Part shown: positions 7,479 through 14,912 of the stretch, one piece after another
How positions within the stretch are numbered: position 1 is the first letter of the stretch
How the letters are laid out: the number at the start of each line of letters is the position of its first letter
Position numbers and translations under genes: made by a program
Notes under the pieces: model-generated
Databases searched by the model: none
Told to the model about the DNA's origin: nothing
Seen by the model: only the letters and a program-made list of their open reading frames with translations
Assembly: GCA_003501835.1 (NCBI GenBank)
Contig: DNOU01000010.1
Span: forward strand, 1-19,587
DNA: 19,587 bases
Direction of reading: 5' to 3'
Source of the DNA: Anaerolineaceae bacterium
GTDB lineage: Bacteria > Chloroflexota > Anaerolineae > Anaerolineales > Anaerolineaceae

Positions 7479-8399
7479 ATGAACCTGACGCGCATTTCAA
7501 CCAACCCCATTCTATTACCGGATCCAACCTCGGAATGGGAAACTTACAATGTTTTCAATCCTGCGGTGATATATCATGACCGGCTGTTCCACATGTTCTA
7601 CCGCGCGCAGGGACTGGATTGGATCAGTCGGATTGGATATGCGGTTAGCGTGGATGGAATTCACTGGAACAGAATGCGCCGTCCAGTTCTGGAGCCCGCG
7701 GACGAAAGCGATTCACGCGGCATTGAAGACCCCCGTGTAACGGAGATCGACGGTCAGTTTTACATGACCTATACCGCTTACAGCTCGGTGTTTCAAGGTA
7801 CGGGTGAACCGACGCATGAGGGCGGGGGAATCCAGCCGATGATCGCCCGCAGTCGGAACCTGATCACCTGGGAACGGATCGGTCCGATGGTGGTTGGTGA
7901 AGATAACAAAGACCACTTGCTGTTCCCCCGCCGTATCCGCGGTCGATATGTGGCTTTACACCGCAGAACACCCCAGGTGTGGTTGGCAGGATCGGAGGAT
8001 CTTATCAGTTGGCCGCACGATCAGATGCGTCCCATCTATGGACCGCGACCTGAAAACGGTTGGGATTCTGAACGGGTGGGGGCATGTGGTGTTCCCATCG
8101 AAACTGCGCACGGCTGGCTGATGGTGTACCATGCGTACGACCATTCGCACACCTATCGCCTGGGGGTATGCCTGCTGGACCTCGAAGATCCAGGTGTGGT
8201 GATTCACCGCCCCAGGGAATGCATCCTGGAACCAAAGGAACTCTGGGAAATTCGCGGGGATGTGCCCAATGTAGTCTTTTCATGTGCAAACCCCGTGGTG
8301 AACGGTCAGGTTTACGTTTTCTACGGTGGCGCAGACCATGTAATTGGACTGGCTACCGTTGGTCTGGAAGAGCTGCTGGAATATGCAAGGTTTGGTTAA
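7479..8399 (+). CDS. GH130-family beta-mannoside phosphorylase or related enzyme
   Basis: A 306-residue cytoplasmic enzyme of the five-bladed GH130 fold; no signal peptide. Members phosphorolyse beta-mannosides to alpha-mannose 1-phosphate, while some are hydrolases. Signatures seen: NPAVIYHDRLFHMFYRAQ near the N-terminus, GIEDPRVT (residues 81-88), KDHLLFPRRI from 144, basic LHRRTP, and the near-terminal YGGADHVIGLA from 282. The KDH-LFP-LHR set resembles the phosphate-binding side of phosphorylases, so phosphorolysis is favoured over hydrolysis, but linkage and acceptor are unknown. ATG 7479 has GAGG five bases upstream. A longer open frame from 7305 overlaps the DUF624 gene and is discarded. 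It is followed 39 bases later by a GH65 phosphorylase, suggesting both act on products of the same imported sugar. Confidence 0.85.
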   Translation: MNLTRISTNPILLPDPTSEWETYNVFNPAVIYHDRLFHMFYRAQGLDWISRIGYAVSVDGIHWNRMRRPVLEPADESDSRGIEDPRVTEIDGQFYMTYTAYSSVFQGTGEPTHEGGGIQPMIARSRNLITWERIGPMVVGEDNKDHLLFPRRIRGRYVALHRRTPQVWLAGSEDLISWPHDQMRPIYGPRPENGWDSERVGACGVPIETAHGWLMVYHAYDHSHTYRLGVCLLDLEDPGVVIHRPRECILEPKELWEIRGDVPNVVFSCANPVVNGQVYVFYGGADHVIGLATVGLEELLEYARFG

Positions 8400-8438
8400 T
8401 CGGACATCATGAAGATCACTTTCTTTGACAGGTGAGAA

Positions 8439-10616
8439 ATGGTTGAGCTTTGGACAATAACGGAAAGCATGCTGAACCCTGAACAATTGAGTCATATGGA
8501 GACGGTATTCACCCAGGGCAATGGTTATCTGGGTACGCGCGGGGCTTTTGAGGAACGCTACCCGAACGAACAACGTACAACTTTTGTGCATGGCATCTTT
8601 GATGATGTGCCTGTTGTTTTCACTGAGCTGGTGAATTTTCCAGATTGGACGGAAGTGGAAATTCTGATCAAAGGTGAGCGTTTCAACCTGTCGGAGGGTG
8701 AACTCCTTTCTTATGAACGGCATCTTGACATGCATTCTGGTTTGCTCAGCCGTCGGGTCCGTTGGCGCAGCCCAGAGGGACGAACATCACAACTTAAATT
8801 TGACCGTTTTGCCAGCCTGGACAATATTCATCTCGCCTGTTTACGCGTGGAAATTACCCCCGAAGATTATGAAGGAAGTATCGAATTCCGTACAGGTCTC
8901 AGCTCGGAGGTTGATAACCTGTGCTTTAAGCACTGGCAAAGACTGCAGCAGGGGGTTGATCATGATCACATCTGGTTGGAAGTGCGCACACGGAAGAGCC
9001 AGATTACCGCAGGTATGGCAGCCCGAATTATGGTGGAAGCTGAGGGAAAGGTCGAAACGCAAACCTGGGATGTAGAAGGTCATCCGACGATTGCAGTCAA
9101 AACCCACGCTCTGGCAGGCAAACGCATTTCGATAGAAAAAACTGTAGCGATCTTTACAGACCGCGAAGGAACAGATCCACTTTCAAGAGCGAGCGCAACT
9201 TTGACAGGTTTGCCTTCTCCCGCCTGGGATTCACTATGGAAGGCACATGTCCGCTGCTGGGAAGAAGAATGGCGCCGCAGTGACGTGATCATCGAAGGGG
9301 ATGATGAAGCACAGCTTGCAGTTCGTTTTAGTATCTACCATCTGCTCATTGCAGCACCGCGTAGTGACGAGTGTGTCAACATCGGCGCTAAAACATTAAG
9401 TGGTCATGGATACCGCGGGCACTCATTTTGGGATACTGAAATATTCATGCTACCGGTCTTTAGCTATGCACGTCCTGAAATTGCGCGCAATCTGCTTTCA
9501 TACCGCTATCACAACCTGGCAGGCGCACGTGAAAAGGCGTCTGAGAATGGATTCCAAGGAGCACAATATCCATGGGAAAGTGCCGGTGACGGTCGTGAGG
9601 TCACTCCCACCTGGGTGCCCAATCAGAAAGACCGCACCAAGGTGATCCGCATCTGGACAGGTGACATTGAAATCCATATCTCCTCGGATATTGCTTTTGC
9701 AGTGTGGCAATACTGGCAGGTCAGCCAGGATCATGTATTCCTTGCTGATCGCGGTGTGGAGATCATTTTAGAAACTGCGCGCTTCTGGGCAAGCCGTCTC
9801 GAATGGGATCAGGAACGAAAACTGTATTTTCTGAGAGACGTTATTGGACCGGATGAATACCATGAGCATGTGGATAACAATGCCTATACCAATTATTTTG
9901 CTCGTTGGCATTTACGCAAAGCGATCTATCTGGCAAATTGGCTGCGTGAACTGGATCCTCAACAGGCAGCCGACTTGCTTCAGCGACTGCAAATTACAGA
10001 CGAAACACTCAAGAGATGGAAGACCATTTCAGATCAGATCTATTGTCCGATCGACAAAACTACAGGATTGATCGAACAGTTTGAGGGTTATTTCCAGCAC
10101 AAGGATGTTGACTTGGCCGGGATGGAGCCGCGAAAAGAATCGGTTCAGAGCTTAATGGGTATTGAAGGAGTCAACGCCACCCAGGTACTCAAACAGCCGG
10201 ATGTAATGATGTTGATGTATTTGCTCTCGGATGAATTTGATCAGGCAACCATCCGTCAGAACTTTGATTACTATACACCCCGCACTGATCTTACCTTTGG
10301 CTCTTCACTTGGACCTTCGATCCAGGCGATCATGGCTGCCCGTTTGGGGGAACAGGATCAGGCATACGAAAATTTTATGCGGGCGGCACGAGCTGACCTG
10401 GGGGATGTTCGCGGAAATGCCGCAGATGGCATCCACGGTGCATCTGCGGGCGGTATTTGGCAGGCTGTGGTATTCGGATTTGCAGGACTGCAGGTGAATG
10501 ATGAGGGCTGGACTGTCACCCCAAGTTTGCCACCGCATTGGAAACGCCTGGCGTTCAAGTTTGACTGGCGCGGTGAAGAGGTGAGCATTGATATTCCAGG
10601 AAAGAAGGAAGGGTAA
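8439..10616 (+). CDS. GH65-family glycoside phosphorylase (maltose/kojibiose phosphorylase type)
   Basis: Inverting phosphorylase of 725 residues that splits an alpha-glucoside with phosphate to give beta-glucose 1-phosphate. The N-terminal beta-sandwich starts with the family phrase FTQGNGYLGTRGAFEE. The (alpha/alpha)6 barrel includes GYRGHSFWDTEIFMLPVF at about 325-342, and the general-acid Glu473 in VIGPDEYHEHVDNNAYTN. KQPDV (Lys585-Gln586) and TFGSSLGPSI form the phosphate and substrate site. Length and domain order match the family. The specific substrate (maltose, kojibiose, nigerose, trehalose or glucosylglycerol) cannot be told from these motifs. The pairing with beta-phosphoglucomutase, starting two bases after its stop, confirms a beta-glucose 1-phosphate product by context. 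Confidence 0.93.
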   Translation: MVELWTITESMLNPEQLSHMETVFTQGNGYLGTRGAFEERYPNEQRTTFVHGIFDDVPVVFTELVNFPDWTEVEILIKGERFNLSEGELLSYERHLDMHSGLLSRRVRWRSPEGRTSQLKFDRFASLDNIHLACLRVEITPEDYEGSIEFRTGLSSEVDNLCFKHWQRLQQGVDHDHIWLEVRTRKSQITAGMAARIMVEAEGKVETQTWDVEGHPTIAVKTHALAGKRISIEKTVAIFTDREGTDPLSRASATLTGLPSPAWDSLWKAHVRCWEEEWRRSDVIIEGDDEAQLAVRFSIYHLLIAAPRSDECVNIGAKTLSGHGYRGHSFWDTEIFMLPVFSYARPEIARNLLSYRYHNLAGAREKASENGFQGAQYPWESAGDGREVTPTWVPNQKDRTKVIRIWTGDIEIHISSDIAFAVWQYWQVSQDHVFLADRGVEIILETARFWASRLEWDQERKLYFLRDVIGPDEYHEHVDNNAYTNYFARWHLRKAIYLANWLRELDPQQAADLLQRLQITDETLKRWKTISDQIYCPIDKTTGLIEQFEGYFQHKDVDLAGMEPRKESVQSLMGIEGVNATQVLKQPDVMMLMYLLSDEFDQATIRQNFDYYTPRTDLTFGSSLGPSIQAIMAARLGEQDQAYENFMRAARADLGDVRGNAADGIHGASAGGIWQAVVFGFAGLQVNDEGWTVTPSLPPHWKRLAFKFDWRGEEVSIDIPGKKEG

Positions 10617-10618
10617 CC

Positions 10619-11272
10619 ATGTTCAAAGCGTTCCTTTTCGACCTGGATGGGGTGCTGACCGATACCTCTGAATTTCATTTCCTGGCATGGCAGCGGCTTG
10701 CCACCGAACTGGGGATTTCATTCACCCGGGAGGATAACGAGGCGCTGCGCGGAGTTTCACGGCGTGAGTCGTTGACCCTGCTGCTAAAAGGTCGGGAAGT
10801 GACCGAGGAGCAGGCTGCGGAAATGATGGGGCGTAAGAATGGGTATTACCTGGATCTTGTGAACCAGATGACACCCGCAAATTTGCTGCCTGGTGCGAAG
10901 GAAATCCTGGTGGAATTGGGCGGGATGGGTGTGAAGCGGATGATCGTCTCCTCCAGCAAGAACGCCCAGTTGGTGGTCGACCGGCTTGAGCTTGAACCCC
11001 TTATTGATGGGTTGGTGGACGGCAATTCGCCAGCCCGATCGAAGCCGTACCCGGACCTGTTTCTACAGGGTGCCAGAAAAGCTGGCTTTCAACCCTCTGA
11101 TTGCCTGGTGGTGGAAGATGCTGCTGCAGGGGTGGAAGCTGCCCATGCTGCCGGAATGCCGGCGCTGGGGTTGGGACCGGTTGAAAGAGTGGGAGAAGCG
11201 GAACTCGTTCTGCCCTCGCTGGAAGGACATACCGCGGCTGAAATCCTGAAGCGATTTGAAATAAATTCTTAA
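10619..11272 (+). CDS. pgmB: Beta-phosphoglucomutase (HAD superfamily)
   Basis: Converts beta-glucose 1-phosphate from the upstream GH65 enzyme to glucose 6-phosphate; 217 residues, the normal size. HAD motif I is FDLDGVLTDT with nucleophile Asp8 and acid/base Asp10. Motif II is IVSSSKN near residue 110. Motif III is Lys142 in SKPYPDLF. Motif IV is VEDAAAGVEAA with Glu166-Asp167 for magnesium. A helical cap (about 15-80) carries the LRGVSRRESL substrate-gating segment diagnostic of beta-phosphoglucomutase rather than general HAD phosphatases. It starts two bases after the GH65 stop with a GAAGGAAGGG ribosome-binding site. No terminator follows before the oppositely oriented tRNA-Lys eight bases downstream. 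Confidence 0.95.
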   Translation: MFKAFLFDLDGVLTDTSEFHFLAWQRLATELGISFTREDNEALRGVSRRESLTLLLKGREVTEEQAAEMMGRKNGYYLDLVNQMTPANLLPGAKEILVELGGMGVKRMIVSSSKNAQLVVDRLELEPLIDGLVDGNSPARSKPYPDLFLQGARKAGFQPSDCLVVEDAAAGVEAAHAAGMPALGLGPVERVGEAELVLPSLEGHTAAEILKRFEINS

Positions 11273-11280
11273 ATGAAAAG

Positions 11281-11353
<73 letters not shown>

Positions 11354-11365
11354 ATTGCGCGAGTG

Positions 11366-11371
11366 ATTATA
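11366..11371 (-). promoter_or_regulatory. -10 box of tRNA-Lys
   Basis: TATAAT on the minus strand, 12 bases upstream of the mature tRNA 5' end. The -35 position 17 bases further out reads TGGTCG, a weak match. Confidence 0.6.
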
Positions 11372-11426
11372 CCCGAAAAATCATCCCCCGACCAGAGCCC
11401 CGTATTAGAGCCTCTAAAATGTTACC

Positions 11427-11454
11427 GTGACTGCTATTTGTTTGGGTTTAGAAT
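11427..11454 (+). promoter_or_regulatory. Probable promoter of the C39-like peptidase gene
   Basis: GTGACT (11427-11432), a 16-base spacer, and TAGAAT (11449-11454), about 30 bases before the TTG start codon. Moderate consensus match. Confidence 0.45.
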
Positions 11455-11483
11455 AAGAGCATCCTGATCTACCGGAGCTTCCC

Positions 11484-12650
11484 TTGTCACGCGATCTTTC
11501 CAGAATCTCTCTCCGTCAATTCTTCGCATCACTCTTCAATCGTGCTGGCTCACAGCGCGAAATTGAGCTGGATCAATACCGTATCCGTTTCTTCCACTGG
11601 CAGGCGGATGAAAACGGTTTCAAAGAGTGGAGGCTGGAAGGCGTGGAACCCGGACTTCAGGGATCGCTCAAACTCTCGCCTGAAGCTGAGAAAGGTGAAG
11701 ACGGTGTGCTGAGCGGCGAAATGATCAGCCCGGTGCTGGAAACCGGCTTTGAGTTGCACAGCGCCATCGCTTCATGGAATGTGGATTCCCCGCCAGGAAG
11801 CTGGGTGAAGATCTCTCTGAGGGTGCAGTTCGAAGGAATCTGGTCCCGATGGTACATTCTGGGCATCTGGTCGCAATCCGGCGATCCTGACGAACGCCAC
11901 TCTGTCAACGGACAGGATGACGAGCGCATCAAGATCGCCACAGACACCCTGGTTGTTCGGGAGGGTTTAAATTCGCACGCCCTCCAGATGAAAATCAATC
12001 TGAACAGTCGTTCAGACAGCCAGTCCCCGGTCGTCACTGCCGCTGCCCTGGTCGCCGACAACCGTTTCAGGTCGAATTACATCCCATCAAAGGGCAACCG
12101 GCAGTTATGGAACAAGATCATTGAGGTACCGCAGTTCTCGCAAATGGTCTACCCTGGCGGGGGAAACGTGTGGTGCAGCCCGACAAGTGTTTCGATGCTG
12201 CTGGCTTACTGGCAAAACTACAAAGGTCTACCCGAACCCCTGGTACGGGAGACGGTGGCTGGCGTATATGATGCAATCTATGAAGGTGCCGGCAACTGGT
12301 CGTTCAACACTGCCTACGCTGCCACCCGGGGGATGAATTCTGCTGTTTCACGTCTTGCCAGCCTGGAAGAAGCTGAAGAATTCATTGCCCGCGGCATTCC
12401 GCTTGCCATGAGCCTTTCCTGGAAGCCCGGCGAGTTGACCGGGGCACCGGTGGAGAAATCAAATGGTCACCTGGTGGTGCTGGCCGGTTTCGACGCCCTC
12501 GGCAACCCGGTGGTGAACGACCCCGCAGCAAAGGAAGACTCCCTGGTTCGGCGTGTGTACCAGCGGCAGGAATTCGAAAAGCTCTGGCGGACAACCTCTG
12601 GCGGTGTTGTCTACATCATCACACCCCCCGGAATTACCTGGCCTGAATAG
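11484..12650 (+). CDS. C39-like papain-fold cysteine peptidase with uncharacterised N-terminal domain
   Basis: A 388-residue protein with a C-terminal C39-like peptidase domain (about residues 210-385). The oxyanion Gln220 lies in EVPQFSQM, the catalytic Cys231 in GGGNVWCSPTSVSMLL, His329 in SNGHLVVLAGF and Asp346 in NPVVNDPAA, all in the expected order. The first 200 residues are rich in predicted beta-strand and contain the region around WNVDSPPGSWVKISLRV; I recognise no named family there. There is no signal peptide, membrane segment or transporter gene nearby, so a bacteriocin-processing role is not supported. The start is TTG 11484, the only reasonable one: GGAG lies six bases upstream and no ATG precedes the conserved part. 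Substrate and location are unknown. Confidence 0.85.
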   Translation: MSRDLSRISLRQFFASLFNRAGSQREIELDQYRIRFFHWQADENGFKEWRLEGVEPGLQGSLKLSPEAEKGEDGVLSGEMISPVLETGFELHSAIASWNVDSPPGSWVKISLRVQFEGIWSRWYILGIWSQSGDPDERHSVNGQDDERIKIATDTLVVREGLNSHALQMKINLNSRSDSQSPVVTAAALVADNRFRSNYIPSKGNRQLWNKIIEVPQFSQMVYPGGGNVWCSPTSVSMLLAYWQNYKGLPEPLVRETVAGVYDAIYEGAGNWSFNTAYAATRGMNSAVSRLASLEEAEEFIARGIPLAMSLSWKPGELTGAPVEKSNGHLVVLAGFDALGNPVVNDPAAKEDSLVRRVYQRQEFEKLWRTTSGGVVYIITPPGITWPE

Positions 12651-12678
12651 CAGGTGTTCTCAGGAACAAAATCAAACA

Positions 12679-12698
12679 GGAGGGCTGAATCGCCCTCC
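12679..12698. terminator. Bidirectional terminator between the peptidase and nicotinate phosphoribosyltransferase genes
   Basis: GGAGGGC (12679-12685) and GCCCTCC (12692-12698) form a perfect 7-bp stem with a six-base loop. It is followed by a T-rich run on the plus strand (GGTGGTTTCTT) and a better one on the minus strand (TGTTTTGATTTT). It serves two convergent genes. Confidence 0.8.
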
Positions 12699-12735
12699 GG
12701 TGGTTTCTTCCGGTAGCCCAAATCGAACCCGTACC

Positions 12736-14079
12736 CTACCAGACCCGCTTCATTGCCGGATTGTCGATGGCGCGCCTTCCCACCTTGGCCATATCCAGCC
12801 ATGAGCCGCTCACTTTCACCCGCACCACATCCGCGGTAAAGTCGGTCACAGTCGGGCCGTCGTTGCTCAAGAGGTAGGATCCCACCGCGTAAATATCCAC
12901 GGGTACTTGCAGCTTCTCAAAGCGGCTGATCTTCTCAGGGTTGAACCCGCCGCTGACCACAATCTTCACATTTCGGCAATACTCCCTTGCCCGCTCACGC
13001 CACTCCGCCGGTACGTCCCAGCTTTCCCAGGCGGCATCCAGCCGTTGCCGAAGAATGAACACCTGGCGTGGATTCACTCCCAAATCCAGCTTGGGATCTC
13101 CCAATGGCGGCACAGAAATATCCCGCAGCGATCCAGAGGTATCCAGGCGCACACCATAAAGGATGAAACGGGCTGCTTCCTGCTCGTTTCCCGCATCCAT
13201 GAGTCTGCGATATTCATCGAACATGGCTTTGCAGGTGCGCAACGAATCGGTGACGCTGTCATTATTGAAATCCACAAGTGCGATCCGGCTGATGGATACT
13301 GGCAGCACGCGGGCAAAGGCGATCGTCGCTTCGGCAGTATCACCGAGGAATGCGGCAATGGCTGAATGCGCAATCGTGCCGCCCCCTGCGCCACCCCACC
13401 AGTCGCCCTGTGCGTCTGTCGAAACGAACGGTCCCAATGTGCTGGCGTAGTCTTTGTTGTAGCGCTGTAAACCCATCAGGTAGGCGTAGCCATCCGCTGC
13501 CTGTGCTTCGTGAAGGTCAAACCGTGCCGGGAAAAACATCATCGGTTTGCCCCTTGCTGCGAGGATGGTTTCATACACATTGGTGGCAATCCGTGATGAC
13601 CGGGTAAGAATACCCAGGGTGGGAGTTTCCAGCAGGGCAAAATCCCGATAGCGCCCCCTCACCCGCATCACGGGTTGGACGTTCAGCGGGTCACCTTCGT
13701 AATTGACGGTTTCCCCGTCTTCGAGCGCCCATACTTCCAGGTCGTTGGCAGTGTTGATGAACTCACCACCTTCAAAATATCCGCTGCAAAGCTGCAGCAT
13801 GGTGAGCGCCTTATCCAACCCCACCACGATCGTCTTGCCTGGGCGGCGGGTGAACCACTGCATTTCCACTTCGATATCACCGCAGGAAATGCAATCTGCG
13901 CACAGTTCCCGGGGAAGGTTGGGATACTGACCCGCATATTCATAATTCTGCTTTGACAGTTCCGCAAGCATCAGCGCGATGTTGACAAAGTACTTGTCGG
14001 AGTACCAACCCCTGCGCATGCGGTCGACATCCAGCTTGAAAGTTTCATTCCCCAATCGCTTGTGATTAAAGAGGCTCAT
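12736..14079 (-). CDS. pncB: Nicotinate phosphoribosyltransferase
   Basis: Makes nicotinate mononucleotide from nicotinate and PRPP in the NAD salvage pathway; 447 residues, cytoplasmic. Family features: RRGWYSDKYF near the N-terminus, STDAQGDWWGGAGGGTIAHS with the probable catalytic His238, ALVDFNNDSVTDSL, a late SGGFNPEKISRFE for phosphate binding, and DIYAVGSYL. A three-cysteine cluster, Cys60-x2-Cys63-x2-Cys66, sits early in the protein and is not a standard feature of the enzyme. ATG 14079 is used because AAAGGAG lies four bases before it; the upstream ATG at 14097 would overlap that site. The gene is alone on its strand and ends at the shared terminator. A closely related phosphoribosyltransferase specificity cannot be fully excluded. 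Confidence 0.88.
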   Translation of the reverse strand: MSLFNHKRLGNETFKLDVDRMRRGWYSDKYFVNIALMLAELSKQNYEYAGQYPNLPRELCADCISCGDIEVEMQWFTRRPGKTIVVGLDKALTMLQLCSGYFEGGEFINTANDLEVWALEDGETVNYEGDPLNVQPVMRVRGRYRDFALLETPTLGILTRSSRIATNVYETILAARGKPMMFFPARFDLHEAQAADGYAYLMGLQRYNKDYASTLGPFVSTDAQGDWWGGAGGGTIAHSAIAAFLGDTAEATIAFARVLPVSISRIALVDFNNDSVTDSLRTCKAMFDEYRRLMDAGNEQEAARFILYGVRLDTSGSLRDISVPPLGDPKLDLGVNPRQVFILRQRLDAAWESWDVPAEWRERAREYCRNVKIVVSGGFNPEKISRFEKLQVPVDIYAVGSYLLSNDGPTVTDFTADVVRVKVSGSWLDMAKVGRRAIDNPAMKRVW

Positions 14080-14231
14080 AAAGCTCCTTTGCACCATCTC
14101 TCGTTGGAACTATTGTAATCCAATTGGGTGGAAAGGGCTGAGGATGGAAAGTGATTATGGAAAATGATAAAGGCTTCCAGTATCACCAGAAGTCTTTCAT
14201 GAGTTTTCTGGATTTTCTGTTGTGTAATAAA

Positions 14232-14507
14232 TTATTGGGTCAGGATCATGTGAACGAGACGGTTCATCACCACGCTTTTGGATTCCCCGCCCTGATCATC
14301 AGTTGTGGAAAGGCAGGTATTCAGCATATGCTGCAAATAGATCTCGGTGACGCGGTTCGTGGCTGATTTGGCAGCGGAAAGCTGCTGCAACACTTCCTCG
14401 CAGTCACGTTCAGAAGCCAGCATGGCACTGATACCATGGATCTGCCCTTCCAAACGGCTCAGCCTGATGCATAAATCGCGCTTGACATTCTCATCTTTCA
14501 GATTCAT
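14232..14507 (-). CDS. CsoR/CstR-family transcriptional repressor, atypical metal site
   Basis: A 91-residue all-helical repressor of the DUF156 family (CsoR, RcnR, FrmR, CstR). The signature RLSRLEGQIHGI lies at residues 15-26. Aligned to CsoR by the first cysteine, Cys36 and Cys65 are kept at the exact 29-residue spacing. The copper-ligand His position is Met61, with a His shifted one place back (His60). S. aureus CstR, which senses persulfides through its cysteine pair, also lacks the ligand His, and both share an Ala/Ser-Lys-Ser segment after the first helix. A thiol or persulfide sensor is therefore as likely as a copper sensor. The second of two adjacent ATGs fits the AAAAGG site best. 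It follows the FmdB gene by 45 bases and is probably cotranscribed. Confidence 0.87.
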   Translation of the reverse strand: MNLKDENVKRDLCIRLSRLEGQIHGISAMLASERDCEEVLQQLSAAKSATNRVTEIYLQHMLNTCLSTTDDQGGESKSVVMNRLVHMILTQ

Positions 14508-14552
14508 CATTCACCTTTTGGGCACCTGTCACGCAGGCGGTCGAACTCACCC

Positions 14553-14753
14553 TCAGCGAAATTCGCTGTCTTCTCCACCACACCCTGAAGTTGCAGAGTG
14601 GGAATACCCATACACCGAGGACAGGGTGGGAATGACCTGGGTGTCATGGCTGTGGCATAGGGGACATTCCACCGGTGCATCGGTTTCAGCGGTTTCCAAT
14701 TCAACGTCAAACATGCTTCCGCATGAGTCACACAGATATTCAAACAGGGACAT
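14553..14753 (-). CDS. FmdB-type zinc-ribbon protein
   Basis: A 66-residue protein with the FmdB/CxxC_CxxC regulatory-protein pattern. It starts MSLFEYLCDSCG with Cys8 and Cys11, then Cys30 and Cys33 in ECPLC, so one zinc ribbon is expected. A Gly/Ser-rich tail with a further cysteine follows. The family's function is poorly known; a regulatory or assembly role is often assumed by name only. ATG 14753 is chosen because AAAGGAG lies six bases before it and the family begins at this point; the longer frame upstream is promoter DNA. It is the first gene of a two-gene unit with the CsoR/CstR-like repressor, divergent from lexA. Confidence 0.88.
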   Translation of the reverse strand: MSLFEYLCDSCGSMFDVELETAETDAPVECPLCHSHDTQVIPTLSSVYGYSHSATSGCGGEDSEFR

Positions 14754-14796
14754 CCATTTCTCCTTTGATGATGATGCTCCAGGGGAGTATGTGTTC

Positions 14797-14825
14797 ATTT
14801 TATGCCCTCTTGCACCTCCTGTCAA
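14797..14825 (-). promoter_or_regulatory. Promoter of the FmdB - CsoR-like unit
   Basis: On the minus strand TTGACA (14825-14820), a 17-base spacer and TAAAAT (14802-14797), a near-perfect sigma-A promoter about 45 bases before the FmdB start codon. It is divergent from, and close to, the lexA promoter. Confidence 0.82.
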
Positions 14826-14844
14826 GAAAATTCGATTTTCATTC

Positions 14845-14873
14845 TTGACACAGAACGGATGTTCGTGTATTAT
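14845..14873 (+). promoter_or_regulatory. lexA promoter
   Basis: TTGACA (14845-14850), a 17-base spacer and TATTAT (14868-14873), 40 bases before the lexA start codon. The SOS box lies entirely in the spacer. Confidence 0.85.
14853..14864. promoter_or_regulatory. LexA (SOS) box, GAAC-N4-GTTC
   Basis: GAACGGATGTTC matches the Gram-positive-type (DinR/Cheo) LexA box exactly in its two half-sites. Its position between the -35 and -10 boxes of lexA means LexA binding would block its own promoter. Confidence 0.85.
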
Positions 14874-14912
14874 TATAGTACAAATGACCGATAATGGGCT
14901 CAGGAGGCAGTC

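Noticed and set aside
14186..14211. CCAGAA/TTCTGG inverted repeat after the CsoR-like gene as a terminator
   Set aside because: Only six base pairs with a 14-base loop and no clear T-run on the relevant strand.
14754..14825. Longer N-terminus for the FmdB-type protein
   Set aside because: This stretch is the promoter and leader; the family begins at MSLFEYLC with a good ribosome-binding site.
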